From positions 1 to 29,480 of the IMG/VR virus record IMGVR_UViG_3300027782_000272: 29,480 nucleotides of DNA; one strand, given 5' to 3'. Made by a program: the position numbers and the translations under genes. Each line of letters opens with the position of its first letter. Position 1 is the stretch's first letter. This document shows, in pieces, positions 1 through 7,842 of this stretch. The stretch comes from a virus. The notes below the pieces were generated by a model. That model was not told the origin of the DNA. It worked only from the letters and a program-made list of their open reading frames with translations, and searched no databases.

Positions 1-218
1 TGCATGTTCCCCCACTCCATCGCCGCGTTTGGTTCGCGCTCGTTCGGATCGGCGCAGACCTGTTCGCGTGCAAGCCGTCTAATTAAGCCTGTGGCGCTCG
101 TGGAGAGCTTTCCAGTCGGCGTCAATATGTTCGCCGCTTGGCTGGCCGTGGCGCGTCCTAGTCGGGCCTCATGCCACATAGCGCTGCCTTGTGTGCAGTC
201 GATGATCTTGCATTTCAT
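1..218 (-). CDS. YqaJ / lambda-exonuclease-family recombinase, N-terminal part (cut by window edge)
   Basis: The first 72 codons of a gene running off the left edge. The N-terminus reads as a YqaJ-type viral exonuclease: a beta strand ending IIDCTQGSAMWHEARLGR, then TASQAANILTPTGK and a later AMEWGN. In this family the W-x-x-A-R-x-G-x-x-T-A-S block opens the PD-(D/E)XK nuclease that resects DNA ends to give 3' single strands for an annealing protein. The catalytic Asp and Glu-x-Lys would lie beyond the window. The ATG at 218 overlaps the upstream stop as ATGA and has an unusually good Shine-Dalgarno for this window (GGAGG, 9 bases upstream). Family assignment is by motif resemblance; a recombination role is inferred. 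Confidence 0.72.
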   Translation of the reverse strand, partial: MKCKIIDCTQGSAMWHEARLGRATASQAANILTPTGKLSTSATGLIRRLAREQVCADPNEREPNAAMEWGNM

Positions 219-472
219 GGCTGGTCGCCTCCTTTTCTCGCTTTAATCATTTCGTCAGCAATTGAGTATGACCATTCTGCCAGCTCGCGCTCAGATGCTA
301 TTGTCTCGCTGTTGGTAGCGAACCCATTCAAAGCCGCCGCCGCGAAGTAGTCGCGCAGGGTCATGCCGGGCTCGTGGTGATCTAAGCTGTAAACGTAGCC
401 TCCACAATCAGAATCATAATGCTTGGCCTTATGCGGAAAAGCCGCGCCGCCGTTGTCAATTTTTTTGCTCAT
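215..472 (-). CDS. Small conserved phage protein (PGMTLRDYFAA family)
   Basis: An 85-aa protein. It has the pattern often met in small phage genes: an N-terminal GGAAFPH, then PGMTLRDYFAAAALNG, then a C-terminal helix with ADEMIKAR. Function is unknown. It starts at an ATG that overlaps the preceding stop (ATGA at 469-472) and its own stop overlaps the exonuclease start (ATGA at 215-218), so it is translationally coupled on both sides. No membrane segment or metal-binding motif is visible. Confidence 0.75.
   Translation of the reverse strand: MSKKIDNGGAAFPHKAKHYDSDCGGYVYSLDHHEPGMTLRDYFAAAALNGFATNSETIASERELAEWSYSIADEMIKARKGGDQP
228..232 (-). promoter_or_regulatory. Strong Shine-Dalgarno (GGAGG) of the exonuclease gene
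   Basis: GGAGG on the minus strand, preceded by AAAA and followed by a 9-base spacer to the ATG at 218. It decides between two nearby ATGs in different frames (218 and 213). Most other starts preceded by an intergenic gap in this window lack such a site. Confidence 0.6.
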
Positions 473-867
473 AGTGTTGTTTGTTGTAATGGGTTAATCC
501 GTTTAGCTCTGACCGCGTTTGTTTTGATCCGCAAGCCGTGGACCGTAGCGCCCCCAGCCGGGTTGCGAATCCCGTCCTGTGCAAAAATGACCACTTTCTG
601 ACCAATCCAGTTTTTTGTATCCGCGCCGAACGCCATAGCCAGAGACTTGCGGTTCGTAGCATTTAGAATCATTCGTTTCGGCTTGTCATTGAATCCGACC
701 GAGAAAAAGGATTTCTTCTTGCCGTCCTGCATGACCTCGTTTTCGTGTTCGTAGATTCCGCTGATGACCAGCTCGATCTCGCCTAGTCCTAGGAAGTCCT
801 CGGAGGCTAGGAATTTGTTGTCCAGTTTCATCTGGCTAACTTTGCCGTTAAATTGTTTTTCGCTCAT
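469..867 (-). CDS. Conserved phage protein of unknown function (OB-fold-like)
   Basis: A 132-aa protein. The middle part is rich in beta strands. The segment LNATNRKSLAMAFGADTKNW followed by IGQKVVIFAQ matches a pattern I know from small phage proteins near recombination genes (N-x-T-N at a small helix, then W-x-G-K/Q plus a beta strand). A nucleic-acid-binding OB-like fold is possible but is inference. A later in-frame Met at residue 13 could also start it; the first ATG is preferred because it overlaps the upstream stop (ATGA at 864-867) and has AGGA just upstream. The downstream gene overlaps by ATGA. Confidence 0.7.
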   Translation of the reverse strand: MSEKQFNGKVSQMKLDNKFLASEDFLGLGEIELVISGIYEHENEVMQDGKKKSFFSVGFNDKPKRMILNATNRKSLAMAFGADTKNWIGQKVVIFAQDGIRNPAGGATVHGLRIKTNAVRAKRINPLQQTTL

Positions 868-1142
868 CCTATTGTATTTCTTTTTTCGTGTTCTTCGTTG
901 CGCTGTTCAATCCATTCTTCATCTTTAGCCGAAGTAATCAGTTCCTCGCCCCAGAAAAAGTAAAACCCGGTAAACCATAGCAAGCCCATTGTCGCAATGA
1001 CGCCGGGTATGGCCATATGCGAAAATCCGTTCGTAGCGATTAGATACGTGACCAATCCGCTCAATACTGTCCCGCCAAAAAAGCGAGCCGCGATGCAATA
1101 GGCTTTATCGGCACGACTCCGTTTGTATTCTGATAATTTCAT
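864..1142 (-). CDS. Small membrane protein, two transmembrane segments
   Basis: A 92-aa protein with two hydrophobic stretches, roughly residues 17-36 and 43-64. The N-terminus is basic (KRSRADK) and the charged C-terminal tail is acidic/Glu-rich (DEEWIEQRNEEHEKRN). This suggests a two-pass inner-membrane protein with both ends in the cytoplasm. It is coupled to neighbours by ATGA overlaps at 1139-1142 and 864-867. It could be an exclusion or accessory lysis factor, but its place between a small DNA-binding protein and recombination genes gives no firm role. Confidence 0.65.
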   Translation of the reverse strand: MKLSEYKRSRADKAYCIAARFFGGTVLSGLVTYLIATNGFSHMAIPGVIATMGLLWFTGFYFFWGEELITSAKDEEWIEQRNEEHEKRNTIG

Positions 1143-1318
1143 TGTAGTAGTTTTTCGATGTATTTAGACGGCGTAAGACCGCCCCGTTTGGTTTCGATTT
1201 GCTCCCAAGTTAGCCGGTGCAGGATAATGCTGCGAGCAATCTTGTTGCGTGCCTTTTTAATGCCAGGCTTGCGGCCTGACCCGATGCGTTTGCCGCCGCG
1301 TTGTTTGGTTTGGTTCAT
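1139..1318 (-). CDS. Small basic DNA-binding-like protein (GSGRKPG motif)
   Basis: A 59-aa basic protein. It begins with a Gly/Lys/Arg-rich arm containing GKRIGSGRKPG, an AT-hook-like element seen at the N-terminus of many small phage DNA-binding proteins, followed by predicted helices (LTWEQIETKRGG and PSKYIEKLL). The layout suggests a ribbon-helix-helix or minimal helix-turn-helix regulator. Its stop overlaps the next gene's ATG (ATGA at 1139-1142), which supports that it is real. Function as a regulator is inference. Confidence 0.6.
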   Translation of the reverse strand: MNQTKQRGGKRIGSGRKPGIKKARNKIARSIILHRLTWEQIETKRGGLTPSKYIEKLLQ

Positions 1319-1363
1319 TGTGGTAAAATTATGCGCGTTGCAGCCGCGCCCCTGTTGTTTGAA

Positions 1364-1558
1364 TTAAAATCTTTCAACTTCAACAAGCTCAACTGACTCA
1401 GTAGAGTTTTGCTGGTCTTCTGTAAGTGATTCCCAAAATTCGCGGCGAGCGGTTTTCTGGTCAGGAGCAGTGATTGTTTTTTCAATTTCATGCAATCCGG
1501 CGATTGCCACAAATGTATACGCTGCTGTGTCTGTGCGTCCAAGTGTTAATGTTTTCAT
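1364..1558 (-). CDS. Hypothetical 64-aa protein
   Basis: A 64-aa mildly acidic protein. It has an N-terminal beta-type segment (AAYTFVAIAG) and a C-terminal helical segment with many Glu residues (ESVELVEVE). It is the first gene after a 155-base gap and lies behind a promoter-like A-rich element (1602-1627). The leader to its ATG is A/C-rich, with no Shine-Dalgarno. A competing frame over the same bases (to 1315) looks like a shadow, since it lacks a natural start next to this leader. Not recognised as a known family. Confidence 0.55.
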   Translation of the reverse strand: MKTLTLGRTDTAAYTFVAIAGLHEIEKTITAPDQKTARREFWESLTEDQQNSTESVELVEVERF

Positions 1559-1581
1559 ATTGTGTTGGTGTTGGTTGACGG

Positions 1582-1627
1582 CGCAAATCTAGGCCAAGCA
1601 GTGATAAAAGTAAATATCTTTTTTCAA
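1582..1627 (-). promoter_or_regulatory. Candidate promoter sharing an A-rich element with 26176-26213
   Basis: On the minus strand, TTGAAAAAA-G-ATATTTAC followed three bases later by TATCA (1602-1627). The same element occurs at 26188-26213 with 22 of 26 positions identical. Within it TTTACT can serve as -35, with TAGATT about 17 bases downstream as -10. The A-run upstream resembles an UP element. The next gene starts at 1558. A perfect TATAAT (1631-1636, minus) just upstream is an alternative -10 but has no good -35. Assignment is inferred from sequence only. Confidence 0.45.
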
Positions 1628-1713
1628 CTGATTATATTTTCCCTTATTCTAAGCGGATTCCAAGGCGCAATTTTCCCGTGTAAAAACGTAAAAAACCGAT
1701 CAGAACTGCAATT

Positions 1714-2715
1714 TTAATGCACGTTACCGGCCACAATCATGTGGTTATGCAGCATAAAATCTCCGTCCGCGCGCAGGTCTTGTATGGCAAATCCGTGCGT
1801 CCAGTTGTTGCTGATTGCGTATTCCGGCGATAGGTCGCAGAGACAGCCGGTAGTCCAGCAGCTCGTGACTTTTTTATCACCGGCGCTGATGATTCCGATT
1901 GCGTCGGTATAGTTTGAGTGCTGATGGAAATGGCCGCAGATGCTGGTCGTTCTAAGCCGATCATACAAGCGTTTTGCCGCGCAGACCGGACTAGCTAGGC
2001 CCCGCGGCAATTCGTGGCCGTGCAGGATCAGGAGCTTGCCGGATTTGATCACTTGCTTCGATTTGACTATCTTTATTTTAAGCTCGTCCAGTTTAAGTAG
2101 GGACTCCAAAGAACATTCTGGGACGCTAAGCAAAAGCGGTGCGTTACGTTTCAGATACGCTTCGAGCCGATCGTCATGGTTTCCGAATTTGAAAAACATC
2201 TCCGCTTTAGGAAATGCAGCGCGGATCATAGCAATGCCTTCACGGCACGCTTGCAGCTCACTTTGCAGGTCTCGGCGGCGTGGATCAGGTTCCCATCGTG
2301 AAACGCCGTAGTTCTCGATCGTGTCTCCGTTTAGAACGACTGTATCACACTTGGCCTTAACCCCGTATTCCAGCGCCGTAATAAGCGCCGCTTGGTCATG
2401 AAATGGAAAGTGGATGTCGGATAAGATCAGCACTTTGCGTTTCCCGCTGATGACTACTGGTTCCAGCACTTCCGCGGTCGATTTTGGCATAAGACCTTGC
2501 CATGGAGTTTTGCGAACAAATTTCTCAACCCGCGACCAGCTTCTTTTGTTTTTCATATTACCAGCCGAGCCACGAATGGCGCGGATCAGCGTCCGAGCGT
2601 TTTCAATATCAGGAAACACGGACGGGTTATCCTTGTGCAGCTTTTTTGCGGCCATGTGATTTGATATGTCCGGCATTTTCTCCAACAATTCCAAGGCAAT
2701 TTCTTTTTTAGTCAT
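1714..2715 (-). CDS. Calcineurin-like metallophosphoesterase
   Basis: A 333-aa protein with the ordered metallophosphoesterase motifs: DIH (residues 100-102), GDTIE (about 130-134), GNHDDR, then HGHE and GHFH. These bind the two-metal centre and cover the usual D-x-H, G-D, G-N-H-D/E and G-H-x-H set. The first 60 residues are helical and basic and could be a DNA-contact or regulatory domain. The start at 2715 is chosen because it overlaps the upstream stop (ATGA at 2712-2715); a start further upstream would overlap that gene more. Phage members act on phosphoproteins, nucleotides or nucleic-acid ends; the substrate here is unknown. It is followed by an intergenic gap and so may end an operon. 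Confidence 0.85.
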   Translation of the reverse strand: MTKKEIALELLEKMPDISNHMAAKKLHKDNPSVFPDIENARTLIRAIRGSAGNMKNKRSWSRVEKFVRKTPWQGLMPKSTAEVLEPVVISGKRKVLILSDIHFPFHDQAALITALEYGVKAKCDTVVLNGDTIENYGVSRWEPDPRRRDLQSELQACREGIAMIRAAFPKAEMFFKFGNHDDRLEAYLKRNAPLLLSVPECSLESLLKLDELKIKIVKSKQVIKSGKLLILHGHELPRGLASPVCAAKRLYDRLRTTSICGHFHQHSNYTDAIGIISAGDKKVTSCWTTGCLCDLSPEYAISNNWTHGFAIQDLRADGDFMLHNHMIVAGNVH

Positions 2716-3026
2716 ACGGTTTCGATGTTTATCGTTTTGTTTTGTAGCTTGTCCCAAGCGGGAAAAAAAATGTTCTCAATAGCCCGAACGATCGGCTCCT
2801 CCTCGTATTTTTTAAGGTAGGAAATACCAGCGATGTGCAAAGCCGCGTGTAGCATTTCATGGCGCAGGGTGGCCGCGTATTCCTCGGCGTCATCAATGGA
2901 GCTGCTGATGACTATTTTGCGCTCATCAAAAAGCATCTGACCGTATTCGGCAATGTTGTCCCGGGTCACGGCAAAATCCATTCCGCCAATTTTCACCGTT
3001 AGCAAAACTGGCGTGGGGTTGTTCAT
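2712..3026 (-). CDS. Small zinc metallopeptidase-like protein (HExxH)
   Basis: A 104-aa protein with HEMLH at residues 56-60 and an acidic cluster (EEEP, 75-78) that may supply a third metal ligand, as in ImmA/IrrE-like or SprT-like minimal zincins of phages. The segment before HExxH contains I-V-I-S-S-S and DDAEEYAATLR, which fits a beta strand plus helix ahead of the active-site helix. It starts at 3026 because that ATG overlaps the preceding stop (ATGA at 3023-3026). Proteolytic activity is inferred from the motif. The target is unknown; location between lysis genes and a phosphoesterase gives no clear clue. Confidence 0.75.
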   Translation of the reverse strand: MNNPTPVLLTVKIGGMDFAVTRDNIAEYGQMLFDERKIVISSSIDDAEEYAATLRHEMLHAALHIAGISYLKKYEEEPIVRAIENIFFPAWDKLQNKTINIETV

Positions 3027-3577
3027 GCGTTTGCGATTAAAACGTATGGAACCTTGTCTTGATTGTAGCGGTCCATGAGCATGTATGCCGTGCTGCGGAA
3101 CGATTCCCATTGTGCCGGCGGTATCGTCTGACATCCCAGTGAGCTAGTCCCGTTCACGCCGCCTTTGTGAATGTTAATGGCGATTCCAAAACTAGGCTTG
3201 CCGCTGCGAGTGACGGGTAGTTCCTCGTTCGGTGTGGCTGGTCGAAACGCAGCGTAGCCGAGCGGTGATGCAATCTTGTGCTTGCCTTTTTTGTAAAGGT
3301 GAACTCCAGGCGACAACACGGCGACATCTGGTTTTTGTCGATCCGAGCAGCTTGGATCGGTGTTAGCGTTCCATGATCCGAAAAAATCAGGAGCAATGAT
3401 AAATATTGCGTCGTCGTAAATTCCGCGGTCGTTTTTCCCAGCCTCTCCCATCGTGTCGCGGTAGTAGGCAGGGAAGCCGAGAAAAATAACCTGATATTTC
3501 TCGATTACCCACGTCGGCACCTTCGCAAGAATCTCATGCCGTTTTGCTTGTGGTCGGCTTGTTGGAATTATGCTCAT
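3023..3577 (-). CDS. YkuD / L,D-transpeptidase-like cell-wall enzyme, candidate endolysin
   Basis: A 184-aa protein whose C-terminal half has the YkuD-type active site: INIHKGG (His137) followed by NGTSSLGCQTIPPAQW (Cys149), matching the H...S-x-G-C pattern of L,D-transpeptidase folds. There is no signal peptide or membrane helix. The gene directly follows two small membrane proteins and a lipoprotein in the same operon. This is the place of an endolysin, so it probably attacks or remodels peptidoglycan during lysis. Whether it hydrolyses or transfers cannot be told. Both ends are joined to neighbours by ATGA overlaps. Confidence 0.68.
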   Translation of the reverse strand: MSIIPTSRPQAKRHEILAKVPTWVIEKYQVIFLGFPAYYRDTMGEAGKNDRGIYDDAIFIIAPDFFGSWNANTDPSCSDRQKPDVAVLSPGVHLYKKGKHKIASPLGYAAFRPATPNEELPVTRSGKPSFGIAINIHKGGVNGTSSLGCQTIPPAQWESFRSTAYMLMDRYNQDKVPYVLIANA

Positions 3578-3663
3578 AAAATCTGCGTAAAGATTTCTTG
3601 GTAAATCGTTTCGTCGCCGCTATCAAAATCAGGATCGTCGTCGTCCTGCATGGTTCGGATCAT
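3574..3663 (-). CDS. Micro-gene, 29-aa acidic peptide
   Basis: A 29-aa ORF with an Asp run (QDDDDPDFDSGDE) and a hydrophobic C-terminus. Its start overlaps the lipoprotein stop (TGATG at 3661-3665) and its stop overlaps the next start (ATGA at 3574-3577). This perfect stop-start fit is the main evidence that it is translated. A second ATG at 3651 is possible. Function unknown. Confidence 0.42.
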   Translation of the reverse strand: MIRTMQDDDDPDFDSGDETIYQEIFTQIL

Positions 3664-3794
3664 CACTTGTCGGCGATGATTTGAATCATGGGAATCACTT
3701 CCTTGTCCAAACTGAACGAGGTGCCGTCATGCTGAATGGTGCAGCTTGATAGGATTGTTGCTAGCAAAATGAATGCGAGGTGGTTGATTTTCAT
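3663..3794 (-). CDS. Small lipoprotein, candidate outer-membrane spanin or lysis lipoprotein
   Basis: A 43-aa protein with a basic start, a hydrophobic segment (LAFILLATIL) and a lipobox LSSC, giving a predicted mature lipoprotein of about 25 residues. Small lipoproteins in lysis cassettes are typically Rz1-like o-spanins that join the outer membrane to an inner-membrane partner. The adjacent 53-aa membrane protein could be that partner but is short for an i-spanin. The lipobox implies a diderm host. Mature Pro content is low compared with Rz1, so the spanin role is inference. Confidence 0.62.
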   Translation of the reverse strand: MKINHLAFILLATILSSCTIQHDGTSFSLDKEVIPMIQIIADK

Positions 3795-3800
3795 GGTAGT

Positions 3801-3962
3801 TTATTTTTTCAAGATTCGGTAAAGACTGGCTAGGCCGACGATCAGGCCGACGATTAGACCGCTGATTCGTAGCGAGTATTCGATATTTTCCTGCAATGAC
3901 GTCACCACGCCCAGCATAGGCGTGATGGTCCCAATCGCGCTGTGGTAAAGGTCTTTGTTCAT
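3801..3962 (-). CDS. Small single-pass membrane protein of the lysis cassette
   Basis: A 53-aa protein. An N-terminal soluble or amphipathic region of about 30 residues is followed by one hydrophobic segment (ISGLIVGLIVGLASLY) and a short basic tail (RILKK). It lies between the other small membrane protein and the lipoprotein. The start overlaps the upstream stop (ATGA at 3959-3962). It may be a holin, antiholin or short inner-membrane spanin; sequence alone does not separate these. Confidence 0.58.
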   Translation of the reverse strand: MNKDLYHSAIGTITPMLGVVTSLQENIEYSLRISGLIVGLIVGLASLYRILKK

Positions 3963-4107
3963 TTAGCGTCAGCGGCTTTGATTAGGCCAGCTCCGGCCAC
4001 GACGGCAGCGAAAGCTGCGGCAAGGTCTGGGTTGTCGCCGGTCAGTAGCTGAATGGCTACGTTGGCGACTGTTGCGACGATTGTCAGTATTCCGAGTAGG
4101 GTGGTCT

Positions 4108-4111
<4 letters not shown>
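3959..4111 (-). CDS. Small membrane protein, candidate holin
   Basis: A 50-aa protein with two hydrophobic stretches, roughly residues 4-23 ([19 protein letters not shown]) and 29-45 (Ala/Val/Gly-rich), and a short charged tail (KAADAK). Small two-pass proteins of this type ahead of a cell-wall enzyme are common class II holins. Coupled by ATGA to the gene before (4108-4111) and after (3959-3962). Identity as the holin is inferred from size, topology and position. Confidence 0.55.
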
Positions 4112-4626
<515 letters not shown>

Positions 4627-4636
4627 AGATTTGTCG

Positions 4637-5374
4637 TTAGATTCCGAGCCGTCCGCGCCCGTGATTAAATAAACTGGTTATGTTGTCATTTGTCAATGCT
4701 TTATCAAAAATGGCTATGTTGGCAATGCTGCCCTGCATATACCATCCGGCAGGAAATGACACATATGATCCGATTCTAGCAAGCGGTGATGCAGGTGACG
4801 CCGTTGTTGCTGGAACTGTGTAGGTAAACGTCAGGGTTTGTTGTACGCCGTTAATAAACAATTTCAGCCTGTTTGCATTGCCCGTTTGCGTGCCGTCAAA
4901 AACCAAAGCGTAATGAAAATAGCCAGCCGGGATTGTGTAGATGACCGTGCCGCTGCCATCTGCGTTATTATTGATTTGGCTTAAAAGCGTTGTTGCGGTT
5001 GTTGCCACAAAAATATCTGTTGTGAATGCACTAGTCGCGCCATACGTAAATGGCGCACGCTGTCCTGCGGTGGTTTTGATAAATGCCGAGCAGCTGAAAC
5101 CAGATTTGCCGCTGAGTTTTGTGCCACTTGCAATGGATGCAAGATCAATGTATTGACTTGATGCCGACGCAAAAACAAATGCGCCGCCATCTGTCGTGGT
5201 AAATGTCACGCCGTTCGTCAGTGTGCCGCCATTGCCTGCGCCGCCTATGTCCGTTACTGTCGTGCCTGTGCCGGGATAACACGCCGCCACGCTAGCGTCA
5301 TACCAAGCCAGCGGCAACAACTGGGCCGGACTGAATGCCGCGCCGCACAAGATCATGTTTCTAGCAGCAAACAT
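4637..5374 (-). CDS. LamG / concanavalin-like lectin-domain protein, candidate receptor-binding tail protein
   Basis: A 245-aa protein. After a short lead with [16 protein letters not shown], the core shows the Laminin-G-like jelly-roll pattern: [34 protein letters not shown] and a closing [20 protein letters not shown]. Such domains bind sugars and sit at the tips of phage fibres. The start at 5374 overlaps the fibre gene's stop (TAATG); a longer reading to 5491 would run out of frame through the upstream gene and is rejected. Likely a secreted-free virion adhesin. No signal peptide is present. Confidence 0.8.
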   Translation of the reverse strand: MFAARNMILCGAAFSPAQLLPLAWYDASVAACYPGTGTTVTDIGGAGNGGTLTNGVTFTTTDGGAFVFASASSQYIDLASIASGTKLSGKSGFSCSAFIKTTAGQRAPFTYGATSAFTTDIFVATTATTLLSQINNNADGSGTVIYTIPAGYFHYALVFDGTQTGNANRLKLFINGVQQTLTFTYTVPATTASPASPLARIGSYVSFPAGWYMQGSIANIAIFDKALTNDNITSLFNHGRGRLGI

Positions 5375-6606
5375 TAGGCGGTGTAGTTTTGGATGATCGA
5401 CCCAGTCCACGCCGAGCCGTCGGCGATGAACGATGCAAGGTCGAATTTTGATGCCGTCGTGGTAATGGTCGGAGCGGTCCCGCCTGGCCATTTTACGCTG
5501 GTAAATGTGCCGGTGAATCCTCCTGCGCCAGTTAGGATTTTTAAAATAAAAGATTGCCCAGCCGTTGCGGTCGGCATGGTGAAAGTGCAGTTGCCTGTCA
5601 GTGTTACGGTTTGGAATGTTCCAGTTGCAAGCGATATGGTTACGGCTGTGCCGCTGTTTCCGATTGCGACCGTGGCTTCGGTGTAGCCGGTCAGTGTCGG
5701 ATTGGTGCCAAACATTGCCGCGCCCGTTCCGGTTTCATCCGTCAACGCCGCTGCTAGGTTCGCGCTGGTCGGAGTTGCTAGGAATGCTGCGACGTTTGTT
5801 CCGAGTCCGCTGATTCCGGTCGTGACGGGCAGTCCTGTGCAGTTTGTTAGCGTGCCGGTCAATGGCGTTCCGAGCGCGCCGCCGTCATAAATAAGCGTCA
5901 CGGCGCTGCCTGTGCCGTTCTTGAACTGTGGCGCTCCTGTCGTGCTTGAGAACCATGCAGACCGTCCAGCGGCAATCGTCGGCGTTGTGCCGTTTTTGGT
6001 CAAGAAATGCCCAGCCTCGGATGTGCCGGGATTGCTGAAAAAATGTCCCGTGCTTGTCGTGTTGACGGTTATGCTGATGTTACCAGCCGATGCGCCCCAT
6101 GTGAGAACTGCCGTGCCTGCGCTGTTCTTAAGGGATGCGCCTGCTGTTGCGTCGTATGCGGCAAAATTCCAAGCCTTGACGGATGCGCTAGAGTCTTGTA
6201 CTTCAATGTTGGCATTTACCCCCTGCGTGTAAATGGTTGCGTTTGCCCCATCTGTGTAAATATACGCGTTAGTTCCACTCGTATAAATTACGCCGCCTGT
6301 TGCGGTAGTGTATAAAGCACCGGCGAGAATATCTCCAAATGCAGCTCCGCCGGATGCGTCACGACGGACGATTGCGTTAGCTGTCGCAACCGATGTCGGC
6401 GTTTCCCACTCTGTGGCGTAATCGGTCGAGCTGGTTTTTTTTAAGATGTTGTTTGCGACTCCACCTGCTGCTAATCCGGCTCCGTTGGTGCCGTTTGTGC
6501 CGTCCTGAGCTTCGACAAGTGTAATCGTCACGGCTTCTTCGTTGAGCGTGGCGCTGACAACCACGTCTGGATCGTTCTCGGCAACTGTAAGTGTGATTGT
6601 GTCCAT
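5374..6606 (-). CDS. Tail fibre / adhesin-like structural protein
   Basis: A 410-aa protein rich in Gly, Ala, Thr and Ser. The first 35 residues form a small beta domain, then a short collagen-like GTNGTNGAG, then EWETPTSVATANAIVRRDASGG, wording I know from phage fibre proteins that hold repeated D-A-S-G-G type blocks. The middle repeats short beta segments (YTSGTNAYIYTDGANATIYT). The C-terminus (SVKWPGGTAPTITTTASK and a final WTGSIIQNYTA) resembles the tip domain of many fibres. It starts one base after the upstream stop and overlaps the LamG gene by TAATG. Confidence 0.8.
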   Translation of the reverse strand: MDTITLTVAENDPDVVVSATLNEEAVTITLVEAQDGTNGTNGAGLAAGGVANNILKKTSSTDYATEWETPTSVATANAIVRRDASGGAAFGDILAGALYTTATGGVIYTSGTNAYIYTDGANATIYTQGVNANIEVQDSSASVKAWNFAAYDATAGASLKNSAGTAVLTWGASAGNISITVNTTSTGHFFSNPGTSEAGHFLTKNGTTPTIAAGRSAWFSSTTGAPQFKNGTGSAVTLIYDGGALGTPLTGTLTNCTGLPVTTGISGLGTNVAAFLATPTSANLAAALTDETGTGAAMFGTNPTLTGYTEATVAIGNSGTAVTISLATGTFQTVTLTGNCTFTMPTATAGQSFILKILTGAGGFTGTFTSVKWPGGTAPTITTTASKFDLASFIADGSAWTGSIIQNYTA

Positions 6607-6607
6607 G

Positions 6608-6952
6608 TTAGGTGCGCGTCGGATCGTTCAGAATTTCAAGCGTTCCTGCTAAGTAGGTTTTAATCTTGCCAGCGACGGATGTGGTTTCGATGCTCCAATA
6701 CCAAGCGCCGACCGCTAACGTCATCGGAGTGATTGCCGTCACGGTAAAATCATAGAGATTCGCATCGTTGATTACGATTCCGGATGTGCTTGTTAGGGAC
6801 AAGCCAAGATTGCCGTCTGTGTCTCGAAACATCATTCGGACACTAGCAAGGTTGCTGTCAAAAATCGTGCCTGTTGACGAATAGACGCACGACAAGCCAT
6901 TCCAGGTGTCGCCGTAAACAACGGGTGTTAGATTAAATTTGCCGGGTCTCAT
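6608..6952 (-). CDS. Small baseplate/fibre-attachment-like protein (BppU N-terminal type)
   Basis: A 114-aa beta-rich protein. The pattern VVYGDTWNGLSC, SVRMMFRDTDG, LSLTSTSGI, then GAWYWSIETTSVAGKIKTYL and a final hydrophilic end matches the small immunoglobulin-like proteins found beside fibres, similar to BppU N-terminal domains. It probably docks a fibre to the baseplate. Overlaps the upstream gene by ATGA (6949-6952) and is followed by the fibre after one base. Role is inferred from pattern and position. Confidence 0.65.
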   Translation of the reverse strand: MRPGKFNLTPVVYGDTWNGLSCVYSSTGTIFDSNLASVRMMFRDTDGNLGLSLTSTSGIVINDANLYDFTVTAITPMTLAVGAWYWSIETTSVAGKIKTYLAGTLEILNDPTRT

Positions 6953-7803
6953 GTGGATTTGCCTAGAACGGTAACGGTTGTGTTGGTTCCTGCCGCTGTG
7001 GATGTGATCACAAGGTCGGCGGTCAATAGCGTTCCAGTTATGCCGCTGCTGTTCCAGAATTTAGACGGCGTGGTTAGAACTTGCGTGCCGTTGCCGGCCG
7101 TAGCTGATCCGCTTGTGTTGTTGATTTCCAGCGAATAAAGCGTTGCCATGCTGATTAAAGTGACGCCTTCAAAATCCTTGCCGTCTCCGTCTGTAATGCG
7201 CACGCCGGATGATACTACGCCAGCAGTCGTGTTTGCGCTTGTTGCAGCCGCGGTGATTCCAAGTCCAGCCGGAATGGCAAGATTTGTGTTAGCTTCGTTT
7301 GCGTATTTATAGCCGTTCGCATCCGACTTGCGCGTGATGATAATGTTTGCTCCTGAGCTTGTCACGGTCCAGACGGCTGCGATTGCGGTGTTTGCCGCTA
7401 ATCCTGCTGCAAGTGCCGCTGCGACAAGCGTGGCGGTGTTGCTGGCCGTTGTAAGTGGGACAACTACGGTTAGAGGTGATCCGGTTGTGGCGGTCGAAGT
7501 AAATATCAGCGAACAGTTGCCGTTTGATGTTGCTCCAGATGCCGCGACAACCGTAGCCGTTTCAACCTGCGCCGTCCCAGCCACGTATGCAGCCGATCCG
7601 GTCGCTACGCCTGATTGCAGGTCGATCGTTGCGGTTCCACCTGACGCGACAAATTCGATTCCGATTGCGTAACCGATGTCTGCTGTTGTAAATTGGACTG
7701 CTGTTTGACTTGCGCCAATTTGAACAATTCCCGTGACAAGTGCTGACGTTGCCTGTCCTTGGCAGTTGCTCCCCGTAATCGTTTGTGCCGCTGAAATTGC
7801 CAT
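6949..7803 (-). CDS. Ala/Thr-rich virion surface protein (unknown family)
   Basis: A 284-aa protein with unusually high Ala, Thr, Ser and Gly content, few charges and many short beta segments, as in phage decoration, fibre or bacterial-Ig-like proteins. It starts at an ATG only 6 bases after a TAAAAT box (see promoter at 7810-7837), with a 39-base gap from the upstream gene. It opens the adhesin block with three coupled genes behind it. No catalytic motif is visible. Confidence 0.65.
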   Translation of the reverse strand: MAISAAQTITGSNCQGQATSALVTGIVQIGASQTAVQFTTADIGYAIGIEFVASGGTATIDLQSGVATGSAAYVAGTAQVETATVVAASGATSNGNCSLIFTSTATTGSPLTVVVPLTTASNTATLVAAALAAGLAANTAIAAVWTVTSSGANIIITRKSDANGYKYANEANTNLAIPAGLGITAAATSANTTAGVVSSGVRITDGDGKDFEGVTLISMATLYSLEINNTSGSATAGNGTQVLTTPSKFWNSSGITGTLLTADLVITSTAAGTNTTVTVLGKST

Positions 7804-7809
7804 GTCGTC

Positions 7810-7837
7810 ATTTTATGTTAGATTTTGCTTAAGTCAA
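7810..7837 (-). promoter_or_regulatory. Candidate leaderless promoter E (adhesin block)
   Basis: Minus strand: TTGACT (7832-7837), 16-base spacer, TAAAAT (7810-7815), then 6 bases to the ATG at 7803. The spacer ends in the half-site TCTAACA (7816-7822), directly next to the -10. Start of transcription would fall at or within a base or two of the ATG. It lies in a real intergenic gap. Confidence 0.6.
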
Positions 7838-7842
7838 ACTAT

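Noticed and set aside
1678-1713. Terminator after the metallophosphoesterase gene
   Set aside because: T runs are present on the minus strand but I found no convincing stem in front of them.
4684-4689. TTGACA near the end of the LamG gene as a further late promoter
   Set aside because: No acceptable -10 at 16-18 bases and the next ATG (4626) is too far for the leaderless pattern.
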